Source: Clostridium sp. CAG:575 (lineage in GTDB: Bacteria; Bacillota; Clostridia; TANB77; CAG-508). From it: a DNA stretch of 7,295 nt. The notes beneath the pieces were generated by a model. That model was not told where the DNA came from, did no database searches, and worked only from the letters and a program-made list of their open reading frames with translations. The stretch is from the NCBI GenBank assembly GCA_000435535.1, contig FR884504.1, positions 1 through 7,295 of the forward strand. The letters are read 5' to 3'. Of this stretch, positions 1 through 5,763 are shown one piece after another. How positions within the stretch are numbered: position 1 is the stretch's first letter; each line of letters starts with the position of its first letter. The translations under genes were made by a program, and so were the position numbers.

Positions 1-10
1 TTATAAAGAA

Positions 11-35
11 AAAAGTAAGAAAATTTCTTACTTTT
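11..35 (-). terminator. Weak AT-rich hairpin at the end of dnaN
   Basis: On the minus strand an inverted repeat (arms about 26-35 and 11-20, perfect, with only two G-C pairs) is followed by a T-rich stretch running to the window edge. Its 5' arm overlaps the dnaN TAA stop (34-36). It has the form of a Rho-independent terminator for the dnaA-dnaN transcript, but the stem is A/T-dominated, so it may be leaky and allow read-through to the next gene outside the window. Confidence 0.45.
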
Positions 36-1152
36 AATCTTCTTTTAATCTAATTGGTAAAATCATATAAACGTAGTCTTTATTTTCAACTGATTTTATT
101 AAACATGGTGATATACTTGTACCAAATTCAACATATACTTCTTCATCATCTATTGATTTCAAACTATCAAGAAAATATTTTGGGTTAAATCCTGCTTCTA
201 AATTTTTTCCTTCAGTTGAAACAAACAATTCTTCTTTAGCTTCTCCTGTTTGATTTGTACATGAAATTGTTACTTTACCTATATCAACTTTTACTTTTAC
301 TGGATATTTTTTTTCTTTTTCTACACTTGATGAAGATATTAAGCTTATTCTTTCAAATGAATTTTGTAAATTATTTTTATTTACTTTTATTCTAGTTTCC
401 CAGTTTTCTGGAATAACATTTTTATAATTTAAAAATTCTCCATCTAAAATTCTTGTTACAATTTTACAATTGTCCATTTCAAATAATGCTTGATTTTTTG
501 AAACTCCAATTTTTATAGGTTCAAAAGAATCTTGTAAAATTTTATTTACTTCATTTAGTGTTTTTCCAGGTATTACTGCACTAAAATCGTTAGTTTGTTT
601 ATTTAAGAATATACTTCTTAATGCTAATCTAAAACCATCTACAGCAACTATATTTAATTTATTATTTTGTATTTCAAATAAACATCCTGTAAATATTGGT
701 CTATTTTCTTCTGTACTTACGGCGAATATTGTTTTTCTTATCATATTTTTTAAATTATTTTGTTCTATTTCTATTGAATTTTCAACTTCTATTTTTGGTA
801 GTTCTGGAAATTCTTCAGGATTCATTGTTGCTAATTTATATAATGAACCTTCACATTCTATTTCTAATAAATTTTTATCATTTAGTGTTATATATATTTC
901 TGTATCAGGTAATTTTCTTATTATTTCACTAAACATTATTGCATTTACTACTGTGCTTCCTTGTTCTTTTACATCACATTCCATTATATATTCAATACCT
1001 ATTTCTAGGTCATAAGTAGTTAATTTTATTTCATTATCATTTGTTTGAATTAATATACCTTCTAATATTGGCATTGTGGTCTTAGAAGCTACACCTTTTA
1101 CTACGGAATTAATAGCTTTTAAGATTTTGTCTTTGTAACAAACTATTTTCAT
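34..1152 (-). CDS. dnaN: DNA polymerase III subunit beta (sliding clamp)
   Basis: This encodes the beta clamp, a ring-shaped dimer loaded around DNA that tethers the replicative polymerase and serves as a docking platform for mismatch repair, ligase and other clamp-binding proteins in the cytoplasm. The 372-residue length is that of the family. Three repeated clamp domains (roughly 1-120, 130-245 and 250-372) can be followed, and recognisable family segments include TMPILEGILI near residue 27, PEEFPELP near 112, RPIFTGCLFE near 150, VAVDGFRLALR near 170, and a C-terminal Y-V-Y-M-I-L-P-I-R-L. The ATG start is preceded 6 nt upstream by a strong AAGGAGG ribosome site (1159-1165). The gene lies downstream of dnaA on the same strand, separated by a 322-bp spacer that carries origin sequences. 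Its leader contains the presumed unwinding element, so transcription and origin firing share the same DNA. No separate dnaN promoter was convincing, and co-transcription with dnaA is likely. No anomalies were seen. Confidence 0.98.
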   Translation of the reverse strand: MKIVCYKDKILKAINSVVKGVASKTTMPILEGILIQTNDNEIKLTTYDLEIGIEYIMECDVKEQGSTVVNAIMFSEIIRKLPDTEIYITLNDKNLLEIECEGSLYKLATMNPEEFPELPKIEVENSIEIEQNNLKNMIRKTIFAVSTEENRPIFTGCLFEIQNNKLNIVAVDGFRLALRSIFLNKQTNDFSAVIPGKTLNEVNKILQDSFEPIKIGVSKNQALFEMDNCKIVTRILDGEFLNYKNVIPENWETRIKVNKNNLQNSFERISLISSSSVEKEKKYPVKVKVDIGKVTISCTNQTGEAKEELFVSTEGKNLEAGFNPKYFLDSLKSIDDEEVYVEFGTSISPCLIKSVENKDYVYMILPIRLKED

Positions 1153-1163
1153 TTTGCTCCTCC

Positions 1164-1225
1164 TTTATAAATAATATAATATTTTTAGTAGTATTAGTAT
1201 TAGGTCATGTGGAAACTGTGGAAAA
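1164..1225. other. Putative origin unwinding site: two DnaA boxes, DnaA-trios, AT-rich DUE
   Basis: Read on the minus strand toward dnaN there is a perfect TTWTNCACA box (TTTTCCACA, 1217-1225), an abutting 8/9 box (GTTTCCACA, 1208-1216), a 4-nt spacer (1204-1207), six triplets CTA-ATA-CTA-ATA-CTA-CTA (1186-1203), then 24 bp with no G or C (1164-1187, its last two bases within the triplets). On the plus strand, read 3' to 5' away from the boxes, the triplets are GAT-TAT-GAT-TAT-GAT-GAT. This matches the DnaA-trio motif (3'-[G/A]AT-5') described for the B. subtilis basal unwinding system, except that two triplets begin with T. The arrangement and the position between dnaA and dnaN are also the same. 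I infer that DnaA bound to the boxes is loaded along the trio strand and melts the AT-rich segment. The function is inferred by analogy and has not been shown here. Confidence 0.8.
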
Positions 1226-1259
1226 CTATGTTGAAAGTTTATATCCCTAAAAAAACTCT

Positions 1260-1374
1260 TGTGCATAACTTGGTGGATAAAGTCGAATTTTTTCCACATT
1301 GCTATTTCTTGTTTGTGTAAAATTGTGTTATACACAATTTTTTAACACCTTATTAACAGGTACCATGTGGATAT
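1260..1374. other. DnaA-box cluster in the dnaA-dnaN spacer (oriC part 2)
   Basis: Six more 9-mers resembling the DnaA box TTWTNCACA lie here. Perfect matches are at 1260-1268 (minus), 1290-1298 (plus), 1314-1322 (minus) and 1328-1336 (plus). Matches of 8/9 are at 1272-1280 (minus) and 1366-1374 (minus). Together with the two boxes at 1208-1225, this gives eight candidate sites in about 170 bp, far above chance even in AT-rich DNA. The box at 1328-1336 lies across the centre of a 10-bp-arm inverted repeat (1319-1328 / 1332-1341). The remaining spacer (1375-1474) holds a 16-bp tandem repeat and no gene. Confidence 0.8.
1319..1341. repeat. 10-bp inverted repeat inside the origin spacer
   Basis: Arms 1319-1328 and 1332-1341 are perfectly complementary around a 3-nt centre. 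The palindrome holds TTATACACA, a DnaA-box match, on the plus strand and overlaps the end of another box (1314-1322). It is followed by T residues on the plus side and TTTT on the minus side, so a weak bidirectional transcription terminator is an alternative reading. Confidence 0.6.
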
Positions 1375-1411
1375 CTTATGCTTTACTTCCGTAAGAAGAT
1401 TTAGACTTACT

Positions 1412-1443
1412 TTTTTCCAAACATAGATTTTTCCAAACATAAA
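1412..1443. repeat. Tandem direct repeat (16-bp period) downstream of dnaA
   Basis: The 14-mer TTTTTCCAAACATA occurs at 1412-1425 and again at 1428-1441, giving a 16-bp period with almost no divergence. It lies 31 bp beyond the dnaA stop codon (1475-1477). TTTTTCCAAACA resembles a DnaA box (TTTTCCACA) with one extra A, so these could be degenerate sites or binding sites for another origin factor. No function can be assigned. Confidence 0.7.
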
Positions 1444-1474
1444 TTTAAAAATAAGAGTCAAATATTTGATATAA

Positions 1475-2827
1475 TTATTTTTTTTCACTTGTAATTATGT
1501 TTTTCACACTTTCCACAATTAGTTTAGTACTATTTTTTTCTTTCATTTCTTTTGCAATTTTATTGTATCCATGCATTACTGTTGAGTGATCTCTATTTCC
1601 AAAAGCAGCACCTATTTGAGGAAAAGACATATTTGCAACTTCTCTACATAGATACATTGCAATTTGTCTTGGAAATGCTATATCATTAGATCTTTTACTC
1701 CCTGCTAAATCATCTTTGTCAATGCTAAAATATTTTGCGACAGTTTCTTTAATAAAATCATGAGAAATAACTTTTTCACTTTCATATTTGAATTCATTAA
1801 TAATGTTTTCAGCTAATTCTATTGTAATTGGGCTATGTGTTAATGAAGCTCTTGCAACTATTTTATTAAAAACTCCTTCTAATTCTCTTATGTTAGAATC
1901 TATTTTAGTAGCTATATCAGATAGTATTGAGTCATCTATTATAATGTTTTCATCTTGAGCTTTTTTTCTTAAAATTGCTAAACGAGTTTCATAATCAGGG
2001 CAAGAAATATCGGCAAGTAATCCCCATTCAAATCTTGATTTTAATCTATCTTCTAAGAATTCTATATCTCTTGGTGGTTTATCACTTGATATTATAATTT
2101 GTTTTCCATCTTCTCTTAGAGTATTAAAAGTATGGAAAAATTCTTCCTGAACTCTGTCTTTTCCTGCTATGAATTGAATGTCATCAATTAATAAAGCGTC
2201 AATATTTCTGTATTTGTTTCTAAACATTTCTGTTTTATTATCCTTAATGGCATTAATTAGTTGATTTGTGAATTTTTCTGATGTAACATATAAAACATTA
2301 GATTTTGTGTTATTTTCTAATATTCTATTCCCAATTGCATGCATTAAGTGAGTTTTTCCTAATCCAACACCACCGTAAATGAATAATGGATTATAAGAAT
2401 TTCCTGGTGCATTTCCTACTGCTAATGCTGCTGCGTGTGCAAATCTATTGTTATTTCCTACTACAAATGTTTCAAAAGTATATTTTGGATTTAATGTTGA
2501 GTGATTACTTTCTAATTCAGCATCAGAAACATCTGACTTTTTATCCGAAATGACATTGTTATCATCATCGTTTTCTGAAGACAAATCAATTACTGAAAAA
2601 GTCCAATCCTTGTTTGTTATGTACCTTAAAGTGTTAAATACTAGACTGTTAAATTTATTTTCAATAAAATCTTTTTGATATTCAGAAACAGCTGTAAAAG
2701 TGATATGGTCATTTTCTATACTTTTTATTCCTAATGGTAGTATCCAAGTTTCATATGATATTTTTGAAACTTCTGATTGTAACAATTCTTTGAATTTGCT
2801 TAAAAGTTCATCTTTATCAATAGTCAT
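1475..2827 (-). CDS. dnaA: Chromosomal replication initiator protein DnaA
   Basis: DnaA is the AAA+ ATPase that binds DnaA boxes, melts the origin and loads the replicative helicase. It also represses its own promoter. With the ATG start the protein has 450 residues, the normal length. Domain I is about 1-82 (helicase/partner interaction). Domain II is a short acidic linker rich in D, N and S (about 83-112). Domain III is about 113-335, with Walker A GGVGLGKT (152-159), Walker B LLIDDIQF (212-219), sensor I around IISSD (245-249) and the arginine-finger box EDRLKSRFEWGL (259-270). Domain IV is the DNA-binding helix-turn-helix, with the DnaA signature ending in DHSTVMHGYNKI (413-424). The ATG at 2825-2827 is chosen over an in-frame TTG at 2846-2848 because an AAGGA ribosome site (2836-2840) sits 8 nt upstream of the ATG and would lie inside the longer form. 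Transcription probably starts near 2970, with DnaA boxes on both sides of the promoter. Confidence 0.98.
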   Translation of the reverse strand: MTIDKDELLSKFKELLQSEVSKISYETWILPLGIKSIENDHITFTAVSEYQKDFIENKFNSLVFNTLRYITNKDWTFSVIDLSSENDDDNNVISDKKSDVSDAELESNHSTLNPKYTFETFVVGNNNRFAHAAALAVGNAPGNSYNPLFIYGGVGLGKTHLMHAIGNRILENNTKSNVLYVTSEKFTNQLINAIKDNKTEMFRNKYRNIDALLIDDIQFIAGKDRVQEEFFHTFNTLREDGKQIIISSDKPPRDIEFLEDRLKSRFEWGLLADISCPDYETRLAILRKKAQDENIIIDDSILSDIATKIDSNIRELEGVFNKIVARASLTHSPITIELAENIINEFKYESEKVISHDFIKETVAKYFSIDKDDLAGSKRSNDIAFPRQIAMYLCREVANMSFPQIGAAFGNRDHSTVMHGYNKIAKEMKEKNSTKLIVESVKNIITSEKK

Positions 2828-2835
2828 TCTTCTCT

Positions 2836-2840
2836 TCCTT
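2836..2840 (-). promoter_or_regulatory. Ribosome binding site deciding the dnaA start
   Basis: AAGGA on the minus strand lies 8 nt upstream of the ATG at 2825-2827. Because it falls within the frame extending to the upstream TTG, it favours the ATG start and a 450-residue DnaA. Confidence 0.75.
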
Positions 2841-2851
2841 TCCAACAAAAC

Positions 2852-3064
2852 TTATCCACACAATTATCCACAACTGTTGATAAGTTTGTAAAAATTTTGT
2901 AAAAAAAATAAAAAAATTGCGAACAGATTTTTACTTAATATTTCAACAAAAATTATTATTTTTTTTTGTAATTCATATAATAGCAAATTTTTTCTAAAGA
3001 AGTCAATAGGATTGTGGAAAAAAATTTTTGAAATGTGGATAAATTTGTAAAAATGTGTGGATAA
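2852..3064. other. DnaA-box cluster between dnaA and rpmH (oriC part 1)
   Basis: Perfect TTATCCACA boxes are at 2852-2860 and 2864-2872 (plus) and at 3034-3042 and 3056-3064 (minus). TTTTCCACA is at 3013-3021 (minus), and an 8/9 match is at 2875-2883 (minus). The perfect boxes of the left and right groups face each other across an AT-rich core (2884-3012) that contains the dnaA promoter. Start-to-start distances in the right group are 21 and 22 bp, close to two helical turns, so the three boxes lie on one face of the helix. This is the position of the incA/B box clusters in Bacillus. Likely roles are origin assembly, DnaA titration and dnaA autoregulation. I found no DnaA-trio run here. The rest of the 2828-3250 gap holds the dnaA and rpmH promoters and no gene. 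Confidence 0.85.
2977..3006 (-). promoter_or_regulatory. Sigma-A-type promoter of dnaA
   Basis: On the minus strand TTGACT (3001-3006, 5/6 match to TTGACA) and TATTAT (2977-2982, 5/6 match to TATAAT) are separated by 18 bp. Transcription would begin near 2970 and leave a leader of about 140 nt containing the DnaA boxes at 2852-2883. Boxes 3013-3064 lie immediately upstream of the -35. This layout suits repression by DnaA itself, which is an inference. Confidence 0.65.
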
Positions 3065-3070
3065 ATACGT

Positions 3071-3092
3071 TTTATTACAAATTTATTACAAA
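3071..3092. repeat. Short tandem repeat between oriC boxes and the rpmH promoter
   Basis: TTTATTACAAA occurs twice in direct succession (3071-3081 and 3082-3092), just right of the last DnaA box. It is short and AT-rich, and its function is unknown. Confidence 0.5.
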
Positions 3093-3147
3093 AGATTTGA
3101 TTTTATATGTTTACATAAGCTTAAAAAATACTTTTTTAAAAAAATAC

Positions 3148-3177
3148 TTGACAAGATAAACTACTTTACTGTATAAT
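3148..3177 (+). promoter_or_regulatory. Consensus sigma-A promoter of the rpmH operon
   Basis: A perfect TTGACA (3148-3153) and a perfect TATAAT (3172-3177) are separated by 18 bp. Transcription should start near 3184, giving a leader of about 65 nt before rpmH. An 8/9 DnaA-box match (3195-3203, minus) sits just after the start point and could couple this promoter to DnaA, although that is speculative. Strong promoter elements fit high expression of a ribosomal protein gene. Confidence 0.85.
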
Positions 3178-3250
3178 CGATATACTTATTAGTTTGTGTA
3201 AATTTTCCAATAAGGAATTTAATAAAGAATGAGCAGTAGGAGGTGCTATA

Positions 3251-3385
3251 ATGAAAAGAACATTTCAACCAAAAAATAGACAAGAAAAAAGAGAACATGG
3301 ATTTATGAAAAGAATGAAAACTAGAGCTGGCAGAAACGTTTTAAAAGCTAGAAGAGCTAAAGGTAGAAAAAAATTAAGTGCTTAG
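3251..3385 (+). CDS. rpmH: 50S ribosomal protein L34
   Basis: This short gene encodes bL34, a very basic protein of the large ribosomal subunit. The 44-residue product starts [11 protein letters not shown], continues with [18 protein letters not shown] and ends [11 protein letters not shown], a full-length match to the family pattern. The ATG is preceded by AGGAGGT (3238-3244) at good spacing, and the stop is TAG. It is the first gene of the rightward block, read from the consensus promoter at 3148-3177, and faces dnaA across the origin, as in most Firmicutes. A hairpin downstream may separate its high expression from that of rnpA. No anomaly was seen. Confidence 0.98.
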   Translation: MKRTFQPKNRQEKREHGFMKRMKTRAGRNVLKARRAKGRKKLSA

Positions 3386-3427
3386 TATTTATATATTCAT
3401 GCCTAGTTTTATGAAGTGATTTATAAG

Positions 3428-3466
3428 AGAAGATGGCAAGAGATTTTTATTTTCTTGCCATTTTCT
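3428..3466 (+). terminator. Long hairpin between rpmH and rnpA (attenuator or processing site)
   Basis: Arms 3428-3443 and 3451-3466 can pair over 16 bp (including two G-U pairs), with a core of ATGGCAAGA against TCTTGCCAT and a 7-nt loop. T residues (TTTT at 3461-3464, then a mixed T-rich stretch) follow the core stem. It could be a partial Rho-independent terminator letting only some rpmH transcripts reach rnpA, or an RNA-processing site. A weak TATACT (3473-3478) beyond it, without a clear -35, might give rnpA its own start. Confidence 0.6.
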
Positions 3467-3515
3467 GTCATTTATACTAGAAAATTATTTATTTTTTTCT
3501 TTTGATTCTGCTTAG

Positions 3516-3521
3516 AGGGGA
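3516..3521 (+). promoter_or_regulatory. Ribosome binding site deciding the rnpA start
   Basis: AGGGGA lies 10 nt upstream of the ATG at 3532. An in-frame TTG at 3502 would place this site inside the coding region and add ten residues not typical of RnpA, so the ATG is preferred. Confidence 0.6.
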
Positions 3522-3531
3522 AGAAAAATTA

Positions 3532-3885
3532 ATGAAAAAAACAAAAATGTTAAAGAAAAATTATGAATTTAAAAATGTTTTAACAAAGGGAAAATATTAT
3601 TCAGGAAGGTATATAGAGGCTTTTATTAGAGATAATAACAAAAATTATAATTTGTTAGGGTTAGCAATTAGCACAAAAATAGGAAAAGCTTTTAAAAGAA
3701 ATTATATAAAAAGATTATTAAGAGAATCTTATAAAATTAATGAAGATGTATTAAAATCTGGAAAAAGTATGGTTTTTTTGTGGAAAAAGAATGTTGATAC
3801 ATGTTATGCTAATTTTGGTAATATACAAACTGACATGAATTTGATATTTGATAAAGCAGATTTGAAAATTGATAATGTTGATTAA
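3532..3885 (+). CDS. rnpA: Ribonuclease P protein component
   Basis: This is the protein subunit of RNase P. It binds the catalytic RNA (rnpB, not in this window) and the 5' leader of precursor tRNAs, helping to make mature tRNA 5' ends. The product has 117 residues, the usual size, and is basic. Recognisable segments are the N-terminal MLKKNYEFKNVLTKGK (6-21), LGLAISTKIGKAFKRN (42-57) and the signature helix RNYIKRLLRE (56-65), with R56, N57, K60, R61 and R64 of the R-N-x-x-K-R-x-x-R pattern present. The third residue of the usual RNR triplet is tyrosine (Y58). It lies 146 nt after rpmH, beyond a hairpin, and 37 nt before yidD, so it is probably co-transcribed with yidD, yidC and jag. Confidence 0.96.
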   Translation: MKKTKMLKKNYEFKNVLTKGKYYSGRYIEAFIRDNNKNYNLLGLAISTKIGKAFKRNYIKRLLRESYKINEDVLKSGKSMVFLWKKNVDTCYANFGNIQTDMNLIFDKADLKIDNVD

Positions 3886-3922
3886 AATATAAGCATGTGT
3901 TGATAGAAAGGAATGTCAAAAA

Positions 3923-4141
3923 GTGAAAAAATTATTTATTAATGTCATTAATTTTTATCAAAAACATATATCTGTGTGGTTGCAGAGTAAAAATATAAAT
4001 TGTAAATTTTATCCAACTTGTTCAGAATATGCAAAACAAGCAATAGAAAAGTATGGGGTAATAAAAGGTACAATTTTAGGAATTTATAGAATTTTAAGAT
4101 GTAATCCTTTCTCAAAAGGAGGATATGATCCGCTAAAATGA
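3923..4141 (+). CDS. yidD: Membrane protein insertion efficiency factor YidD
   Basis: YidD is a small, membrane-associated protein that assists insertion of inner-membrane proteins and is usually encoded beside yidC. The product has 72 residues. The family core is clear: C27-K-F-Y-P-T-C33-S-E-Y-A, then a helix I-E-K-Y-G-V-I-K-G, and RILRC60[12 protein letters not shown] at the end. All three conserved cysteines are present. The N-terminal stretch (1-20) is amphipathic, with no cleavable signal peptide. The start is GTG, with AGGA (3909-3912) 10 nt upstream. An ATG at 3913 is in another frame and stops at once. The gene ends in TGA just before yidC, with 16 nt between them, so expression is probably coupled to yidC. 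Confidence 0.95.
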   Translation: MKKLFINVINFYQKHISVWLQSKNINCKFYPTCSEYAKQAIEKYGVIKGTILGIYRILRCNPFSKGGYDPLK

Positions 4142-4157
4142 GCTAGGAGGAATGTAA

Positions 4158-5030
4158 ATGTTTCAATTTTTTGCAAATATTTTTGGATATTTGTTAGATT
4201 TTATAAATAATTTAGTTGGAAATTATGGATTAGCAATAATTTTGTTTACTGTAGTTATAAAACTATTAATGTTGCCTCTGTCAATAAAGCAACAAAAAAC
4301 TATGAAAAAGACGGCTAAGATTCAGGAACAACTTAAAATTATTCAGTTTAAGTATAAAAATGATCCTGAAAAACTTAATAGAGAGACAATGGAATTATAC
4401 AAAAAAGAAAATATGAGTCCATTTAGTGGATGCTTAAGTGTAATAATGCAGTTTATATTATTAATTTCAATTTTTTATATGGTTCGTTATCCATTAACAT
4501 ATATGGAAAGAGTTGATAAAGATCAAATTAATACATATATACAACAAATGAAAGATGATGGAAAGACTGTTAGTGAAGCTTATTCAGAAATTGATGTAGT
4601 CAGAGAAATAGAATATTTAAGAGACAAATTTCCTGAAGATGAAAAGCTAAAAGAAATTAATTTAAATATGAATTTCTTTGGTTTAGATTTAAGTAAAATA
4701 CCACAACAAAATTTAAGTGATTGGACAGTTTATATTATTCCAATTTTATATATTATATCTACTTTTATTTCTATGAGAATTACAACATCAATGCAGAAGA
4801 AATCTAAGGAAAATAAAGATGTAATTGATATAACTGAAGAAAAACAGGAGGAAAAGAGTGAGATGGAAGATGCAATGGAACAATCAAACAAAATGATGTC
4901 TTGGATGATGCCAATTATGTCTGTTTCAATATCACTTGTTGCTCCTTTGGGACTTGCTTTATATTGGTTAGTAAATAATGTTTTAATGATTGCAGAAAGA
5001 TTAGTTTTGGATAAAATTGTTAAAGAATAA
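4158..5030 (+). CDS. yidC: Membrane protein insertase YidC/Oxa1 family
   Basis: This is a polytopic inner-membrane insertase that folds and inserts membrane proteins alone or with SecYEG. It has 290 residues. Hydrophobic segments are at about 22-41, 91-110, 189-206 and 249-276 (long enough for two crossings), giving the five-helix core of Gram-positive YidC. The charge in the hydrophilic groove is Lys35 (FTVVIKLLMLP), where B. subtilis SpoIIIJ has an essential Arg. The cytoplasmic hairpin (43-88) and the GCL motif (91-93) follow, although the family proline after GCL is replaced by serine. Two features are notable: the loop between the second and third core helices is about 80 residues, highly charged and probably helical, and the cytoplasmic loop at 213-245 is lysine/glutamate-rich. 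There is no lipobox at the N-terminus. AGGAGG (4145-4150) sits 7 nt before the ATG. Its place between yidD and jag is typical. Confidence 0.95.
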   Translation: MFQFFANIFGYLLDFINNLVGNYGLAIILFTVVIKLLMLPLSIKQQKTMKKTAKIQEQLKIIQFKYKNDPEKLNRETMELYKKENMSPFSGCLSVIMQFILLISIFYMVRYPLTYMERVDKDQINTYIQQMKDDGKTVSEAYSEIDVVREIEYLRDKFPEDEKLKEINLNMNFFGLDLSKIPQQNLSDWTVYIIPILYIISTFISMRITTSMQKKSKENKDVIDITEEKQEEKSEMEDAMEQSNKMMSWMMPIMSVSISLVAPLGLALYWLVNNVLMIAERLVLDKIVKE

Positions 5031-5070
5031 AGGCTTTACATAGAATTAATAAAACGAAAGGGATGTAATT

Positions 5071-5763
5071 ATGGAAAAAAGTATTATAGCAGAAGGGAAA
5101 ACTACTAATGAGGCTATAGAAAATGGACTAAAACAATTAAATGTATCAAAAAACATGGTTGATATAAAGGTTTTAGAAAATGAGGAAAAAAGAAGTTTTT
5201 TTAGTATATTAGCACCAAGAATAGTTAAAGTTCAAATTACTCTTAAAGAAAAAGAGGGTTTTTCTGAGAAAAAGGTAAGAAAAGAAATTGAATTAGCTGA
5301 AGAAGAATTAAAAAAAGCTGAACAAAATTTGACAAAATTTTTAGATGATTTTATAGAAAAAATAGATTCAAATATACAGTATACTATTGAAAAATCAAAC
5401 TTTGGGTTAAATGTAAACATAAAAAATGGAGAATCAGGATTTTTAATAGGATATAGAGGAGAAACATTATATGCTTTTCAGAATATTTTATCTTCAGTTG
5501 CTGGAAAAGGTATAGAGAATAGGGTTCGTATTATATTAGATGTTGAAGGATATAAAGAAAAAAGAGAAAAAACACTAGAAGAATTAGCAGAAAAAATTGC
5601 TAAAACAGTAATAAAAACTAAAAAATCTATTACTTTAGAGCCAATGCAAGCTTATGAAAGAAAAATAATTCATTCTAAATTACAAAATAATGAATTTGTT
5701 GAAACGAGAAGCATTGGTGAAGAGCCTAGAAGAAAAGTAGTTGTTTCTTTAAAAAGAAAATAA
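5071..5763 (+). CDS. khpB: Jag/KhpB RNA-binding protein (Jag_N, KH, R3H)
   Basis: This is a cytoplasmic RNA-binding protein of the Jag (SpoIIIJ-associated, KhpB, EloR) family. Relatives partner with the small KH protein KhpA and influence cell elongation and division. It has 230 residues. The Jag_N domain is at 1-57, with KRSFFSIL in the place of the usual KKGF(F/L)G motif. A charged, probably coiled-coil linker rich in E and K covers about 62-98. A KH domain follows at about 103-162, whose GxxG loop is GYRG (127-130). The C-terminal R3H domain spans about 166-228, with the R-x3-H motif R197-H201 and the family segment ETRSIGEEPRRKVVVSL (211-227). AAAGGGA (5057-5063) precedes the ATG by 7 nt, and the gene follows yidC by 40 nt in the same operon. 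The symbol jag is an equally valid name. Confidence 0.93.
   Translation: MEKSIIAEGKTTNEAIENGLKQLNVSKNMVDIKVLENEEKRSFFSILAPRIVKVQITLKEKEGFSEKKVRKEIELAEEELKKAEQNLTKFLDDFIEKIDSNIQYTIEKSNFGLNVNIKNGESGFLIGYRGETLYAFQNILSSVAGKGIENRVRIILDVEGYKEKREKTLEELAEKIAKTVIKTKKSITLEPMQAYERKIIHSKLQNNEFVETRSIGEEPRRKVVVSLKRK

Noticed and set aside
696..932. Open frame on the plus strand opposite dnaN
   Set aside because: It is antisense to a certain gene and its product is low-complexity (L, F, Y), as expected from reading AT-rich DNA backwards. It has no domain.
1391..1416. Small hairpin GTAAG/CTTAC followed by six T on the plus strand
   Set aside because: The stem is only 5 bp with a long loop, and no plus-strand gene reads into it. 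On the dnaA strand it is not followed by T residues, so it is not a dnaA terminator.
2828..2848. Longer DnaA starting at TTG 2846-2848
   Set aside because: The ribosome binding site for the ATG at 2825-2827 lies inside this extension, and the added residues LERKRR are not typical of DnaA.
2700..2891. Open frame on the plus strand opposite the start of dnaA
   Set aside because: It is antisense to dnaA and runs into the origin boxes. There is no ribosome site and no recognisable protein.
3502..3531. Longer RnpA starting at TTG 3502
   Set aside because: The extension overlaps the AGGGGA ribosome site and lacks its own. The ATG at 3532 gives the normal family length.
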